Below the pieces are notes generated by a model that saw only the letters and a program-made list of their open reading frames with translations, did no database searches and was not told where the DNA came from. Below, piece by piece: positions 45,862 to 56,427 of a stretch of DNA of 64,000 bases. Location: contig NZ_JAEUAO010000002.1 of NCBI RefSeq assembly GCF_019511375.1, positions 992,001 through 1,056,000 on the forward strand. The letters are read 5' to 3'. The position numbers and the translations under genes are program-made. Numbering within the stretch: the stretch's first letter is position 1; each line of letters begins with the position of its first letter. Source of the stretch: Rhizobium herbae. Its GTDB lineage: Bacteria; Pseudomonadota; Alphaproteobacteria; Rhizobiales; Rhizobiaceae.

Positions 45862-46698
45862 TCAGGCGGCCTTGTCCCAGACGGGGGCGAGGCCCTGTGG
45901 GTTGACGATGCGGCCATCCGGCTCGGCGAGCAGGTGGATCGCCTTCATCTCGTCGGTCGACAGCACGAAATCGAAAATGCCGAAATTCTCCGCGAGCCGC
46001 GACTGCGTTGCGGTTTTCGTCAGGGCGACGACGCCGTGCTGCTGTATCAGCCAGCGCAGCACCACCTGCGCGGCGGTCTTGCCATGATGGCTGCCGATGT
46101 CGTTAAGCACCGGATCCCTCGGCACGCGGCCGTCGGCCATGGCGTAGTAGGCGGTGATCGACATGCCGAGACGGTCGGCGTCCTCCAGCACCTTCAACTG
46201 GTCGAGGTAAGGGTGATATTCGACCTGGTTGGTGACCAGTGGTGCCGCGCTCAGCCGTGCGGCCTCGTCCATCTGGTGGGTGTTGAAGTTGCTGACGCCG
46301 ATGTGGCGGACCTTGCCGGTCTCATGGACGGCGTTCAGGCGCTCGATCTGCTCGGCAAGCGGCACCGGGCTTCCCGGCCAGTGCAGCAGCAGGAGATCGA
46401 CATAGTCGGTTTTCAGCTTCTGCAGGCTTTCGTCGACGGAAGCCGAAAAAGCGCCTTGCCTGTAATTGTCGACCCAGACCTTGGTCGTGAGGAAGATATC
46501 GGCGCGCGGCACGCCCGACTGCTGTATGGCGGTGCCGACTTCCGCTTCGTTGCCGTAGATCTGCGCGGTATCGACATGGCGAAAGCCAATCTTCAGGGCT
46601 TCCGGCACGATGCGCAGCACGTCCGGGCCGGGCATGCGGAAGGTGCCGAAGCCGAGGGCGGGAATGGCGGCGCCGTTGGCGTTGACGATCGGTTGCAT
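45862..46698 (-). CDS. aldo/keto reductase
   Basis: A 278-residue NADPH-dependent TIM-barrel reductase of the 2,5-diketo-D-gluconate reductase group. The catalytic tetrad is visible as Asp43 and Tyr48 (HVDTAQIYGN), Lys73 (TTKVW) and His106 (LLLLHWPG). The cofactor-binding end is VALTKTATQSRLAENFGIFD. The physiological substrate is unknown. The ATG at 46698 gives the family length. It is followed on the same strand by nothing close, and the MFS gene lies upstream by about 120 bases. Confidence 0.92.
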   Translation of the reverse strand: MQPIVNANGAAIPALGFGTFRMPGPDVLRIVPEALKIGFRHVDTAQIYGNEAEVGTAIQQSGVPRADIFLTTKVWVDNYRQGAFSASVDESLQKLKTDYVDLLLLHWPGSPVPLAEQIERLNAVHETGKVRHIGVSNFNTHQMDEAARLSAAPLVTNQVEYHPYLDQLKVLEDADRLGMSITAYYAMADGRVPRDPVLNDIGSHHGKTAAQVVLRWLIQQHGVVALTKTATQSRLAENFGIFDFVLSTDEMKAIHLLAEPDGRIVNPQGLAPVWDKAA

Positions 46699-46816
46699 GA
46701 AGTTTTCCCTTTTCGAGGCCGCCCGGCCTGTAGTGCCGGGCGTTTTGGATGAAACAGGCCTATAGATGTGGCAGGCGGGGATCGGGTCAAGCCGGCCGGG
46801 GTTGGCCGCTTTTCCG

Positions 46817-47998
46817 TCAGGCGGTCTGGGCAACGGGCTCGAGCCTGCGATCCAGCATGCTGCTGACCAGGGTGAGAACCAGCGCGCCGGCAACAAGAAT
46901 TGCCCCCACCCATGGTGTCGCCTGCAGACCGAGCGGCGAGGCGACCACCAGGCCGCCGATCCAGGCGCCGGCGGCAATGCCGAGATTGAAGGCGGCGATA
47001 TTGAGTGCCGAGGCGACATCGACTGCGCCGGGGCGGTGCTGCTTGGCCAGTTGCACGACATAGAGCTGCAGGCCGGGCACGTTGGCAAAGGACAGGAAGC
47101 CGAGGGCCGCAAGGGTGATCAGGGCAGGGATCGTCGAGACCGAGGTGAAGGTGAACAGCGCCAGAACCGCAGCCTGGGCCGCAAACAGAAAGGTCAGCGC
47201 CTTTACCGGACTGCGGTCGGCGATGCGGCCGCCGACGATGTTTCCTGCAGCAATCGCAAGGCCATAGAGCACGAGCACCAGGCTGACGGAGGAGGCGGCA
47301 AAGCCGCTGACCTCTTCAAGCATCGGCGCAAGGAAGGTGAAGGTAACGAAGGTGCCGCCATAGCCGAGCGCCGTCATGCCGAAGACGAGGAGCAGGCGGC
47401 CCGAGCCGAGCACGCGGACCTGGTCGAGAATGCTGGCGGGGGCCGCCTTGGACAGCGTTGACGGCAAAAGCGCGGCGATTGCGGTCAGCGCGATGGCGCC
47501 AAGCCCTGCGACGGCCCAGAAGGTGGCGCGCCAGCCTAAGGTCTGGCCAATGACGGTGCCGAGGGGAACGCCGGTGACGATGGCGACCGTCAGGCCCATG
47601 AACATCAGCGCGATGGCCGAGGCGCGGCGGTTGGCCGGCACGAGCTCGGCGGCAATGGTCGCGCCGACGGAGAAGAACACGCCGTGCGAGAAGGCGGAGA
47701 GGATGCGGCCGACGAGCAGCATTTCATAGGAGGGGCTGAGTGCCGACAGCGTGTTGCCGGCAATGAACAGCATCATCAGGCCGAGAAGCAGCGGCTTGCG
47801 CTCGATCCGGCCGGTCAGGGCGGTGAGGATCGGCGCGCCGAAGGTAACGCCGAGCGCATAGATCGACACGATCAGCCCGGCGAGCGGCAAGGTGATGGCG
47901 AGATCGGTGGCAACCGTCGGCAACAGGCCGACAATGACGAATTCCGTGGTTCCGATCGCATAGGCCGCGATCGTCAGTGCATAGAGGGCAAGTGGCAT
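46817..47998 (-). CDS. MFS efflux transporter (AraJ/YdhP-like)
   Basis: A 393-residue inner-membrane protein with 12 predicted helices. Motif A is in the loop TFGAPILTALTGRIERKPLL and motif C is in MFMGLTVAIVTGVPLGTVIG, the antiporter signature of drug-H+ exporters. The start at 47998 is chosen because it places the first helix at the N-terminus. It is divergent from a LysR gene, which probably controls it. The substrate is unknown. Confidence 0.9.
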   Translation of the reverse strand: MPLALYALTIAAYAIGTTEFVIVGLLPTVATDLAITLPLAGLIVSIYALGVTFGAPILTALTGRIERKPLLLGLMMLFIAGNTLSALSPSYEMLLVGRILSAFSHGVFFSVGATIAAELVPANRRASAIALMFMGLTVAIVTGVPLGTVIGQTLGWRATFWAVAGLGAIALTAIAALLPSTLSKAAPASILDQVRVLGSGRLLLVFGMTALGYGGTFVTFTFLAPMLEEVSGFAASSVSLVLVLYGLAIAAGNIVGGRIADRSPVKALTFLFAAQAAVLALFTFTSVSTIPALITLAALGFLSFANVPGLQLYVVQLAKQHRPGAVDVASALNIAAFNLGIAAGAWIGGLVVASPLGLQATPWVGAILVAGALVLTLVSSMLDRRLEPVAQTA

Positions 47999-48167
47999 GG
48001 GAGCACCTTTGGTCGCCCGTGGGAGCCGGGCTTGGGTTTGGCGGCGGCACACAGGATCTCCGGGCCGCCGCTGGTTTCGTTGGGCGGACTATGGATCAAA
48101 GGGACTTGCGCGATAATCGAGATGAATGGATAAATACCTGTGAAATGAATTCATAGGGTGAGGGTGG

Positions 48168-49061
48168 ATGGACAATAGGGCAGGGGAGATGGAGGTGTTC
48201 GTCGCGGCGGCGGAATTGCAGAGTTTTTCCGCAGCCGGGCGGCGGCTGAAGCTGTCGCCCTCCGCCGTCAGCAAGCTCGTCACCCGCATCGAGGATCGCT
48301 TGGGTACGCGCCTTCTGGTACGCACGACCCGCTCGCTGCTTCTAACGGTGGAAGGGGAAATCTATCTCGCCCGGGCGCAGCGCATCCTCGCAGACATCGC
48401 CGAGACCGAGCGGCTTGTCGCCGAGGGTGGCCGGGCAACGCCGCGCGGCCTGCTGCGTGTCAATGCCTCGGTCGGCTTCGGCGAATGCTACATCCTGCCG
48501 CTTGCCGGTGAATTCCTGGCGCTCTATCCGGAGGTCCGGCTCGAACTGTCGCTATCGGACAGCCTCATCGACCTGATCGAGGAGCGAACCGACGTGGCGA
48601 TCCGCGTCGGCCCGATGCGTGATTCGTCCCTGAAGGCGAGGAAGCTGCTCGACAGCCATCGCATCACGGTGGCCACGCCGGGGTATATCGACCGCCGCGG
48701 CCAGCCGAAGACACCCGCAGACCTGGCAGCGCACAATTGCATCGCCTTCACCTTCGGCAAGACGCCTGGCGAATGGCCGTTTCGCGATCCCGGCGGTGCC
48801 TCAGTCTATCTGAGCCCGGCTTTAGGCAATGTGCAGGCGGCGAGTGGCTCGATCGCCCGGCATCTCTGCCTGCAGGGGCTGGGTATTGCCCGCATCGGCA
48901 AATTCCACGTCGAGCGGGATCTCGAAAGCGGCGCTCTGGTCGAGGTGCTGAAGGAGTACAATCCGATCGAGCCGGAACAGTTCTATGCGGTCTTTGCGGG
49001 CCATGAGCATCTCGCGGCCCGCATCCGGGCGTTCATCGACTTTCTGGCCGAGCGGGTATGA
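48168..49061 (+). CDS. LysR family regulator
   Basis: A 297-residue regulator of the CrgA/YafC-like LysR subgroup. The winged helix includes MEVFVAAAELQSFSAAGRRL and LSPSAVSKLVTRIEDRLGTR. The effector domain begins near residue 90 (GLLRVNASVGFGECYILPLA). It is divergent from the MFS exporter gene. The 169-base gap holds an ATGAATTCAT palindrome near 48142, a possible binding site. Confidence 0.9.
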   Translation: MDNRAGEMEVFVAAAELQSFSAAGRRLKLSPSAVSKLVTRIEDRLGTRLLVRTTRSLLLTVEGEIYLARAQRILADIAETERLVAEGGRATPRGLLRVNASVGFGECYILPLAGEFLALYPEVRLELSLSDSLIDLIEERTDVAIRVGPMRDSSLKARKLLDSHRITVATPGYIDRRGQPKTPADLAAHNCIAFTFGKTPGEWPFRDPGGASVYLSPALGNVQAASGSIARHLCLQGLGIARIGKFHVERDLESGALVEVLKEYNPIEPEQFYAVFAGHEHLAARIRAFIDFLAERV

Positions 49062-49179
49062 GGGCATTGTCGGGTTACCCCGCATCTCTCTTATGGCTTG
49101 ACTGGCAGGATGGCTCTGGCAAATGTGGTGCGGCATGATCCTCCCCATCCTTCTCTTGCCGTGCTAGTCCTAATTCCCG

Positions 49180-49893
49180 ATGCCCAGACTGCGAAAAATG
49201 TCCCTGACGCCTGATCTCGTGGCGCTCTGTCACCGCGACATTGTCGATCCAGGTCCCGACGGGCGCTGGACCGCCATTACCGACGAAGGCTACAGGGACC
49301 TCGCCGAACGGCTCGAGCGGGAGAGCCACGGGCAGCCGCTGTGGGTGTTTGCCTACGGCTCGCTGATCTGGAAGCCGGAGTTCGAGGCGATCGACAGGCA
49401 GCGGGCGACCGCGTTCGGCTGGCACCGGTCCTTCTGTCTGCATATCAATCGCTGGCGCGGCTCGCATGAGCAGCCGGGCTTGATGATGGCACTGGAGCGC
49501 GGCGGGCGATGCGACGGTGTGATCTATCGCCTGCCGGACGGCGATCGCGTCGGGCAGATCGAGCGCATGCTGCGGCGGGAAGTCAGTTCCTTCGAAAATA
49601 TCGACGCCGTCCGGTGGCTGCCGGTAAAATCCGAGAGCGGCCCATGCCGAGCCTTGGGTTTCTGGGTCGGCGCGAAGGGCGAGCGCATTCTCTCCCGCCG
49701 GCCGCTGGATGAGGTCGCGGGCATCCTGGCGCGCGCCTGCGGTCATTTCGGATCCTGCGCGGAATATCTCTACAATACCGTTTCTCACCTCGAGGATTTC
49801 GGCATCCGCGACCGCAACCTGTGGCGGCTGCAGCAGCTTGTGGCAGAGGAGATCAGGTCGATCCACGGGCCGGCCATCGCCTCGCTATCGTAA
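49180..49893 (+). CDS. ChaC-like gamma-glutamylcyclotransferase
   Basis: A 237-residue enzyme that likely cleaves glutathione to 5-oxoproline and Cys-Gly. The substrate-binding loop is VFAYGSLIWKPEF near residue 56, and the helix GHFGSCAEYLYNTVSHLEDF near the C-terminus is typical of ChaC. The N-terminal 50 residues are an extension seen in alphaproteobacterial members. It converges with the EF-G-like gene. Confidence 0.9.
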   Translation: MPRLRKMSLTPDLVALCHRDIVDPGPDGRWTAITDEGYRDLAERLERESHGQPLWVFAYGSLIWKPEFEAIDRQRATAFGWHRSFCLHINRWRGSHEQPGLMMALERGGRCDGVIYRLPDGDRVGQIERMLRREVSSFENIDAVRWLPVKSESGPCRALGFWVGAKGERILSRRPLDEVAGILARACGHFGSCAEYLYNTVSHLEDFGIRDRNLWRLQQLVAEEIRSIHGPAIASLS

Positions 49894-49936
49894 CCGCGAA
49901 GCGGAAACGCGGATGCATTCGACGTGTTGCGGCGCT

Positions 49937-51898
49937 TCAGTGTTCGGCGCGTTGCGTCCCATGCGCCCTGACGATGGCGTCGGCTTCCTTGCCGTACAGT
50001 TCCTCGAAATGATCGAAGGTCTTGGAGAAATAGCCGATGCCTTGCGTTGCCGAGCGCAGCGCTCGCGCCAGTTCGTCGAGCGCACCGCCGGGAACGAGGG
50101 CCCGGAAGATGTCCCAACCCTTGGCGGTCTCATCCCGGTCGAAGCCGAGAACCTGACCCTTGAGCGCCGAGACGATCTGCACGAGGCTGCCCGAATAGAC
50201 CGACGGAATGTGAATTTCGCTGCGGAAGACCGGCTGCATCAGCACGGCCGATCCTTCGGCCAGCGCCTGCCGCACACCCATTTTCGCCGCCGTCCGAAAC
50301 GCGTATTCCGAGCTGTCGACGGTGTGGTGCTGGCCGTCGGTCAGCGTCACGCCGACGTCGATGACCTCAAAGCCGAGCGGACCCTTCTCCATCGCCTCGC
50401 GCGCGCCCGCTTCGACGGCGGGGATGTAGTTGCGTGGAACGACGCCGCCCTTGACGGTTTCCGCAAAGGTAAATCCCTGCCCGCGCTCGTTGGGGTGGAT
50501 GCTCAGTTTCACGTCGGCGAATTGCCCGGCACCGCCAGTCTGCTTGCGATGGCGGTAGTGGACCTCCGACGGCTTCGATATCGTCTCGCGGTAGATCGGG
50601 CTGGGTGGTCGGTCGGTGACGGCGATGTGAAAGACGTCGGACAGGGTTCGGCAGAGATCGCGCAGGTGCACCGGCCCTTGGGTGCAGACGAGCTGGGCGC
50701 CGGTCCCTTCCTCTTGGCGGACCTTCAGGCCGCGGTCCGTCTCGGAAAGTTTGGCCAGCGTTTCGGAGAGCTTGTTCTCATCCCGCTCGCTGCCCGGCAC
50801 GAGGATCCGCTCGAGCATCGGCGTTGCTGCTTCCGTCCACTCCGGCGGGGACATCGTCGCATCGGTTGTCAAAAGCGAGGGAACGGGCAGGTGGTCGGAC
50901 TTGACCGTCGCGAAAACGTCTCCCGCCGCCGGGACGAACGGCGCGTTGGACCGGCCGTTGGCGGGATCCTGCACGGCCCCGAGCGTGGCACTGCCGAGCG
51001 ACGCGCCTTGCTTCAGGCCCTCGCCCAGCGCGCGCACGAGCACGGTCTTGCCGACATTCTGACGATGATAGGCATGGAAGCTCACGGCCGCCAGCTTGCC
51101 GTTGTCGATATTGGCTGCGCGGGCAAGGCGCTCGCGAAGCGCCTCGACAGGCGGCGCCTCATGGCGCAGCGCCTTCATCAGCCGCATCATGCCGTTGCCA
51201 TGGCTGGCGGCACCGATCAGCACCGGGATGATCTTGTTTTCCTTCAGGACGCGCGCGGAAATGGCATAGAGCGCATCGCTGGGCGGCTCGCGGTCTTCTA
51301 TCAGCTCCTCGAGAAGCCAGTCGTCGAATTCCGACAGATGTTCCAAAAGCTCGGTGCGCGCCTCATGCTCGCGCTCAGTTGCGCTTTCGGGGATCGCGAT
51401 CAGCGCTGACGTCTGGCCTTCGCGGTAGCGCCACGCCCGTTCCGAAATCAGGTCGCAACTGCCGACGATCCTGTCACCCTCGCGGATCGGAATCTGACGC
51501 AGCAGAAGCGTGTGGCCGGCATAGTCCTGAAGGGCTGCGATCACGTCCCTGAGCCGCCCCCTCGGCTCGTCCATGCGGTTGACGAAGAGGATGCACGGCG
51601 TTCCCGAAGCCTCGATCACCCGCAGATAGGGGGCGGCCAGCACGGCCTCCTCGGGGGCGGGCGAAACACACAGGATGCAGGCATCGCTGGCAAGAAGCGC
51701 GTGCTGCGCATGCACCAGCGCTTCGTTGCCCCCGGGCGCATCGAGCGCGCACCACGGTTCGCTTCCGAAGGTGAATTCCGTCAGGTTCAACCCGTAGGGG
51801 GAATTGGATTTTCTCGGTGCGCCCTCCAGCGAGCCGAGCTTTTCCACGACTGTCGATTTTCCGGTTTGCGAGGGTCCAAGTACAGTAAAGCAGCGCAT
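49937..51898 (-). CDS. elongation factor G-like protein with degenerate GTPase motifs
   Basis: A 653-residue EF-G paralogue. Domains II to V are well kept: the ribosome-contacting loop region HYRHRKQTGGAGQFADVKLS, then EAGAREAMEKGPLGFEVIDV and the C-terminal PVFRSEIHIPSVYSGSLVQI. The G domain is altered. G1 is GPSQTGKST (intact), but the DxPGH motif reads LDAPGG (no His) and NKxD reads VNRMD. It is shorter than EF-G (about 700). It may bind the ribosome without normal GTP hydrolysis. The ATG at 51898 was chosen because it starts at the G1 strand. Confidence 0.85.
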   Translation of the reverse strand: MRCFTVLGPSQTGKSTVVEKLGSLEGAPRKSNSPYGLNLTEFTFGSEPWCALDAPGGNEALVHAQHALLASDACILCVSPAPEEAVLAAPYLRVIEASGTPCILFVNRMDEPRGRLRDVIAALQDYAGHTLLLRQIPIREGDRIVGSCDLISERAWRYREGQTSALIAIPESATEREHEARTELLEHLSEFDDWLLEELIEDREPPSDALYAISARVLKENKIIPVLIGAASHGNGMMRLMKALRHEAPPVEALRERLARAANIDNGKLAAVSFHAYHRQNVGKTVLVRALGEGLKQGASLGSATLGAVQDPANGRSNAPFVPAAGDVFATVKSDHLPVPSLLTTDATMSPPEWTEAATPMLERILVPGSERDENKLSETLAKLSETDRGLKVRQEEGTGAQLVCTQGPVHLRDLCRTLSDVFHIAVTDRPPSPIYRETISKPSEVHYRHRKQTGGAGQFADVKLSIHPNERGQGFTFAETVKGGVVPRNYIPAVEAGAREAMEKGPLGFEVIDVGVTLTDGQHHTVDSSEYAFRTAAKMGVRQALAEGSAVLMQPVFRSEIHIPSVYSGSLVQIVSALKGQVLGFDRDETAKGWDIFRALVPGGALDELARALRSATQGIGYFSKTFDHFEELYGKEADAIVRAHGTQRAEH

Positions 51899-52004
51899 GA
51901 GCGGTCCTCCCCTGCCATAAGCACAATTCTCGGCTCGCACAGGATGCCCTGAACCGGCCCGCCGCGCCAGAGGGGCAATTGTTCTTATTGGCTAAAGCGC
52001 GATG

Positions 52005-52772
52005 CTAGAGCCTGACCGCCACCAGAAACAGCCGCGGGAATTTCAACAGCACATGCCCGTCGGCGAGCGGCGGATAGGCCTCCCGGATCCGCCGGAGATA
52101 GGCGGCGAGATAGGCCTCGCGCGCAGCCGGCGGCAGGGCGTCGAGATAGGGGCGAAGGCCTGTGCCCTGCACCCACTCGACGATCGCTTCGGCATTGGCC
52201 AGCCGATGATAATAGATCGTATGCCAGACATCGATCTTGATCGATTTCGGTGCCAGCCGGTCGAGATAGACGGACGGGGCGGCAAGGGCGCTGCGGCGGC
52301 CATGGTTGACGTAGAATTCGCTGAAGCGGGGATCTTCCGCCAGCTCGCGCATGATGGCGTGCGTCGGTTCGTCGAGATTGTCCGGCATCTGTACGGCAAG
52401 GGTGCCGCCGGGGATAAGGTCGTCCATCAGCCGGTCGAAGACATCGAGGTGGTCCGGCACCCATTGGAACACCGCGTTGGCGAAAAAGAGCGCCGCCGGT
52501 TCGCGTGGTGCCCAGCGCGCCAGGTCGCCTTTTTCGAAGCGGGTATGCGCCAGCCGCTTGCGCGCTGCCGAGAGCATGTTCTCGTCGCTGTCGACACCCG
52601 TCAGAAGATAGGCCGGGAAGCGGTCCTGGACGAGTTCCGTCGAATTGCCGGGGCCGCAGCCGAGATCGTAGAGGGCGCCCTCGGGCAGGTTCGGCACATG
52701 TGCCAAAAGATCACGCGCCGGCCAGGTGCGCTCGTCCTCGAATTTCATGTATTGCTCGGCGGACCAGGCCAT
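52005..52772 (-). CDS. tam: trans-aconitate 2-methyltransferase
   Basis: A 255-residue SAM-dependent methyltransferase that detoxifies trans-aconitate, a by-product and inhibitor of the citric acid cycle. The SAM-binding motif is [14 protein letters not shown]. The flanking family signatures are [20 protein letters not shown] at the start and [13 protein letters not shown] and [12 protein letters not shown] in the middle. The ATG at 52772 starts the family-typical N-terminus. Confidence 0.93.
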   Translation of the reverse strand: MAWSAEQYMKFEDERTWPARDLLAHVPNLPEGALYDLGCGPGNSTELVQDRFPAYLLTGVDSDENMLSAARKRLAHTRFEKGDLARWAPREPAALFFANAVFQWVPDHLDVFDRLMDDLIPGGTLAVQMPDNLDEPTHAIMRELAEDPRFSEFYVNHGRRSALAAPSVYLDRLAPKSIKIDVWHTIYYHRLANAEAIVEWVQGTGLRPYLDALPPAAREAYLAAYLRRIREAYPPLADGHVLLKFPRLFLVAVRL

Positions 52773-52893
52773 CGGCTTTCTCCTTCGGCGCACAGCACTG
52801 CCGCGTCCCCAGACGCGCAAAGGACGCTGTAACCCTTTGATCTGCTAAATAATTTTCCCTTGGATCGATTGCAGTTCAAGGAGTTGTGCAGCG

Positions 52894-52950
52894 TCACATG
52901 TTACCCAAAAGTCTGCGGCGGTTTTGCGGTAACGAGACGCGCGAAACAAA
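52894..52950. repeat. diverged copy of the CAAAAGT-GCGG-TTTTGCG repeat
   Basis: ACATGTTACCCAAAAGTCTG, then CGGCGGTTTTGCGGTAACG, resembles the first half of the element at 60549-60656. The arms TTACC and GGTAA and the CAAAA/TTTTG pair keep the hairpin. It lies between tam and the haloacid dehalogenase gene. Confidence 0.55.
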
Positions 52951-52965
52951 AATTAACCGTGCGCG

Positions 52966-53616
52966 CTACAGGCTTTCCAGCGTGGGGAGGATCAGAGACG
53001 GGCCGAACTCGGAATACTCGTCCGGCATATTGTTGCGATTGATCCAAACGGTGCGGAAGCCGAATTTGGTGGCGCCGGCAACGTCCCAGCGGTTGGACGA
53101 CTGGAACGAGACGGCGTTCGGATAGAGCCGGTAGGTCGTCGTCACCATGTCATAGACCGCGGGCGCGGTCTTGAAGGCGCGCACCGTCTCGACGGAGAAG
53201 ATGTCGTCGATGATCAGGTCGAGACCGGCCTTCTTGACCGCCGATTGCAGCATCTGCGGCGTGCCGTTCGACAGGATGGCGATACGCGCACCGCGGCTCT
53301 TGAGGCTTTTCAACACGCTCGGCACTTCCGGATAGCAGTCCAGATGCCAATAGGCGTCGAGCAGCGAGGCCTTGAGCTTCGGGTCGGCGGACGGAAACCG
53401 CGCAAAGGCATGGTCCAGCGCCTGCTCGGTCAGCGTCCAGAAATCCGCATGCGCCCCCATCAGCGTCCGGATCCAGGAATATTCGAGCTGCTTGGCGCGC
53501 CAGAGGTCGGAAAAGGCCTGGCCGTCCGGCCCCATCTCGCCCGCATGTTTGCGCACGGCCGCGTGAACGTCAAACAGGGTGCCATAGGCATCGAAGACAT
53601 AGGCCGCATGAGACAT
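52966..53616 (-). CDS. (S)-2-haloacid dehalogenase, type II
   Basis: A 216-residue HAD-superfamily enzyme that replaces halide with hydroxyl on short 2-haloacids. The nucleophile is Asp9 in YVFDAYGTLFD, motif II is LSNGTPQML, the Lys is in AFKTAPAVY, and motif IV is SSNRWDVAGATKFGFRTVWI, where type II dehalogenases have SSN-D. The start at 53616 follows GGGAGG. Family members also act on other small molecules, so the true substrate may differ. Confidence 0.9.
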   Translation of the reverse strand: MSHAAYVFDAYGTLFDVHAAVRKHAGEMGPDGQAFSDLWRAKQLEYSWIRTLMGAHADFWTLTEQALDHAFARFPSADPKLKASLLDAYWHLDCYPEVPSVLKSLKSRGARIAILSNGTPQMLQSAVKKAGLDLIIDDIFSVETVRAFKTAPAVYDMVTTTYRLYPNAVSFQSSNRWDVAGATKFGFRTVWINRNNMPDEYSEFGPSLILPTLESL

Positions 53617-53764
53617 CAAAAAACCTCCCGTCATTTCCTTCGCGCCGGCCCTTTTCAAATGCCAAAGGGAGCCGGCCGCCTTATCGCCGCTTCAATACGG
53701 TTTCTTTGCCGGGATCATGTCAAAAAATTGTGCGTTGCACAATCATTCTTCAAGAGAAAGCGGC

Positions 53765-54340
53765 TCAACTTTTTGCCGGTTTCCAGACCTTGGCCGGAAA
53801 CCTGAGCGCCTGTTTGGCCAGCCGTCCCTTGAGCCCGAGCGCCGTGTCGCAAAGACCGGTCACATGCCGGTTGGGTTTGGCCTCCGGCCTCAGCCCATGC
53901 AGTGCTGCCGCCGCTTCGTCCGGTTCCATGTAGCGGGCGAGAATGCCGAGCGTCAGCGCCGTCGAGCGGCCGATGCCCCTCAAACAATGGACGAGCAGAT
54001 GCGCGTCCTCCGGCAGGCTGTCGATAAAGGCGAAGGCCCGTTCGATCGCGTCGGCCCGCGCCGCTTCAGGCTCGTCGGGATCGGTGGCGTCGCCGAACAG
54101 AAGCTCCAGATGCCGCTCCGCCGGCAGATCGATCATCGACAGAAGCTTGGTTCCCGGCGCCCGGATTGAGATCAGGTGGCTCGGTGCCCAGAGCGCCCGA
54201 TTGTGTCGCGCCTCGGTCTGCGAGGCGACGATCACCCGGATCGGCCAGCCGTTCGGGTGGGAAGGATTGCCGTCGAGCAAGGGCGCATAAAGCGCGTCCG
54301 CCTGCTTTTCAGCCGTCCGCCTTTCAACTGCAAGTGCCAT
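53765..54340 (-). CDS. protein tyrosine phosphatase-like protein
   Basis: A 191-residue protein with the Cys-based phosphatase signature HCLRGIGRSTALT (Cys119, Arg125, CX5R), in the style of dual-specificity or tyrosine phosphatases. The first part (IRVIVASQTEARHNRALWAP) is typical of a group of rhizobial proteins of unknown target. The Asp general acid is not certain. The ATG at 54340 follows GGAG. It is divergent from the VanZ-like gene. Confidence 0.8.
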   Translation of the reverse strand: MALAVERRTAEKQADALYAPLLDGNPSHPNGWPIRVIVASQTEARHNRALWAPSHLISIRAPGTKLLSMIDLPAERHLELLFGDATDPDEPEAARADAIERAFAFIDSLPEDAHLLVHCLRGIGRSTALTLGILARYMEPDEAAAALHGLRPEAKPNRHVTGLCDTALGLKGRLAKQALRFPAKVWKPAKS

Positions 54341-54520
54341 GGTCTCCTCATTGATTCCATTGCCGATATGAAAATAGCGGCGCTGCCGGGAAGGGGAAAG
54401 TGAAAAAAGCCGGATCATCGCGCAAGGGTGGTGGAGGCCCGGGCCGCCACCACCAGGCGGATGCGCGCCGCAATAGCCATTGTGCGTTGCAATATAAATG
54501 CCGTCCGCTATTGTGACGCC

Positions 54521-54889
54521 ATGATGACAAAGAAGTTTTTCAAATGGCTGGCATGGGTCGTGCTGGCCGCGCTCGTATTCGTGACCGTCTCGCCCATTGG
54601 ACTTCGCCCCCATACATTGACGTCGGTGGGATTGGACCGCGCCGCCGCGTTTTTCCTGGCGGGTGCTGTTTTCGCCGTCGCCTATCCGAGGAGATGGATG
54701 TCGCTGGCGCTCTTTCTCGTCTTCTCGTCATTCGCGATCGAAACGCTGCAGGAACTTTCCCCGACCCGGCATGCGCGACCAGACGACGCCCTGGTCAAGG
54801 CCGTGGGGGCCGTGGCCGGCATCATCGCAGGCAAGCTTGCCCTGACCATCCGGCGCGGTATCCTCGCCCGCCGGCTGGCCAGGTCCTGA
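54521..54889 (+). CDS. VanZ-like membrane protein
   Basis: A 122-residue protein with three to four hydrophobic segments. The pattern of VanZ-like proteins is visible (VLAALVFVTVSPIGLRPHT, DRAAAFFLAGAVFAVAYPRR, FSSFAIETLQELSPTRHARP, DDALVKAVGAVAGIIAGK). VanZ relatives contribute to envelope or glycopeptide resistance traits, but the function here is unknown. A second ATG follows at 54524. Its 3' end faces the small Thivi_2564-like gene. Confidence 0.82.
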   Translation: MMTKKFFKWLAWVVLAALVFVTVSPIGLRPHTLTSVGLDRAAAFFLAGAVFAVAYPRRWMSLALFLVFSSFAIETLQELSPTRHARPDDALVKAVGAVAGIIAGKLALTIRRGILARRLARS

Positions 54890-54930
54890 CGCTCCGGCTA
54901 GGGGCGCCATGATTGCTCTCCCCGTCGCCG

Positions 54931-55098
54931 TCAAAAGACCGCGAGATATTTCAGCAGCGAAACAATGCCGATGATGATCACGATGATCTGCACGACCTGC
55001 TTGGTACGGCCGTCGATCGGCAGCCTCCCAACAAGGTAGAGAACAAGCACAATGACGAGAAACGTGATCAGAATACCGATCAGCATGGATGATGCCAT
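54931..55098 (-). CDS. small two-helix membrane protein (Thivi_2564-like)
   Basis: A 55-codon gene, easy to miss because of its size. The product has two hydrophobic helices (LIGILITFLVIVLVLYLVGR and VVQIIVIIIGIVSLLKYLAV) around a short polar loop with LPIDGRTKQ, the layout of the Thivi_2564 family. A GGAG site lies six bases upstream of the ATG at 55098. Codon use is biased as in neighbouring real genes. Function unknown. Confidence 0.75.
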   Translation of the reverse strand: MASSMLIGILITFLVIVLVLYLVGRLPIDGRTKQVVQIIVIIIGIVSLLKYLAVF

Positions 55099-55232
55099 TT
55101 ATCACTCCACCACACAACGACGCGTCGCCGCGACCATGGTTGAAATAGGGCGCGTCACTCAGAATGGAAGTTGTGAGGGGCCGGAATGGTCGCCGCGGTT
55201 TTGCGCGTATCGGCCGGGCCTTGGCCTGAAAA

Positions 55233-56273
<1,041 letters not shown>

Positions 56274-56427
56274 CGAGCGGGTCCTTTTCTTTCGCGCGGC
56301 AGACTATGCGAGCGGTGTCATCCGATCCAGATTGGACGGCATGACTTTTTTTGATGTACCTATTTACCCCGTTTCTCGATTTTCCGGCTATTGCGGATAT
56401 CAGAAAGATGAAAAACAGGAGACCGTC

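Noticed and set aside
49709-51409. A plus-strand open frame of about 566 codons opposite the EF-G-like gene
   Set aside because: It overlaps the ChaC gene end in another frame and reads through a gene with clear EF-G domains. It has no domain of its own.
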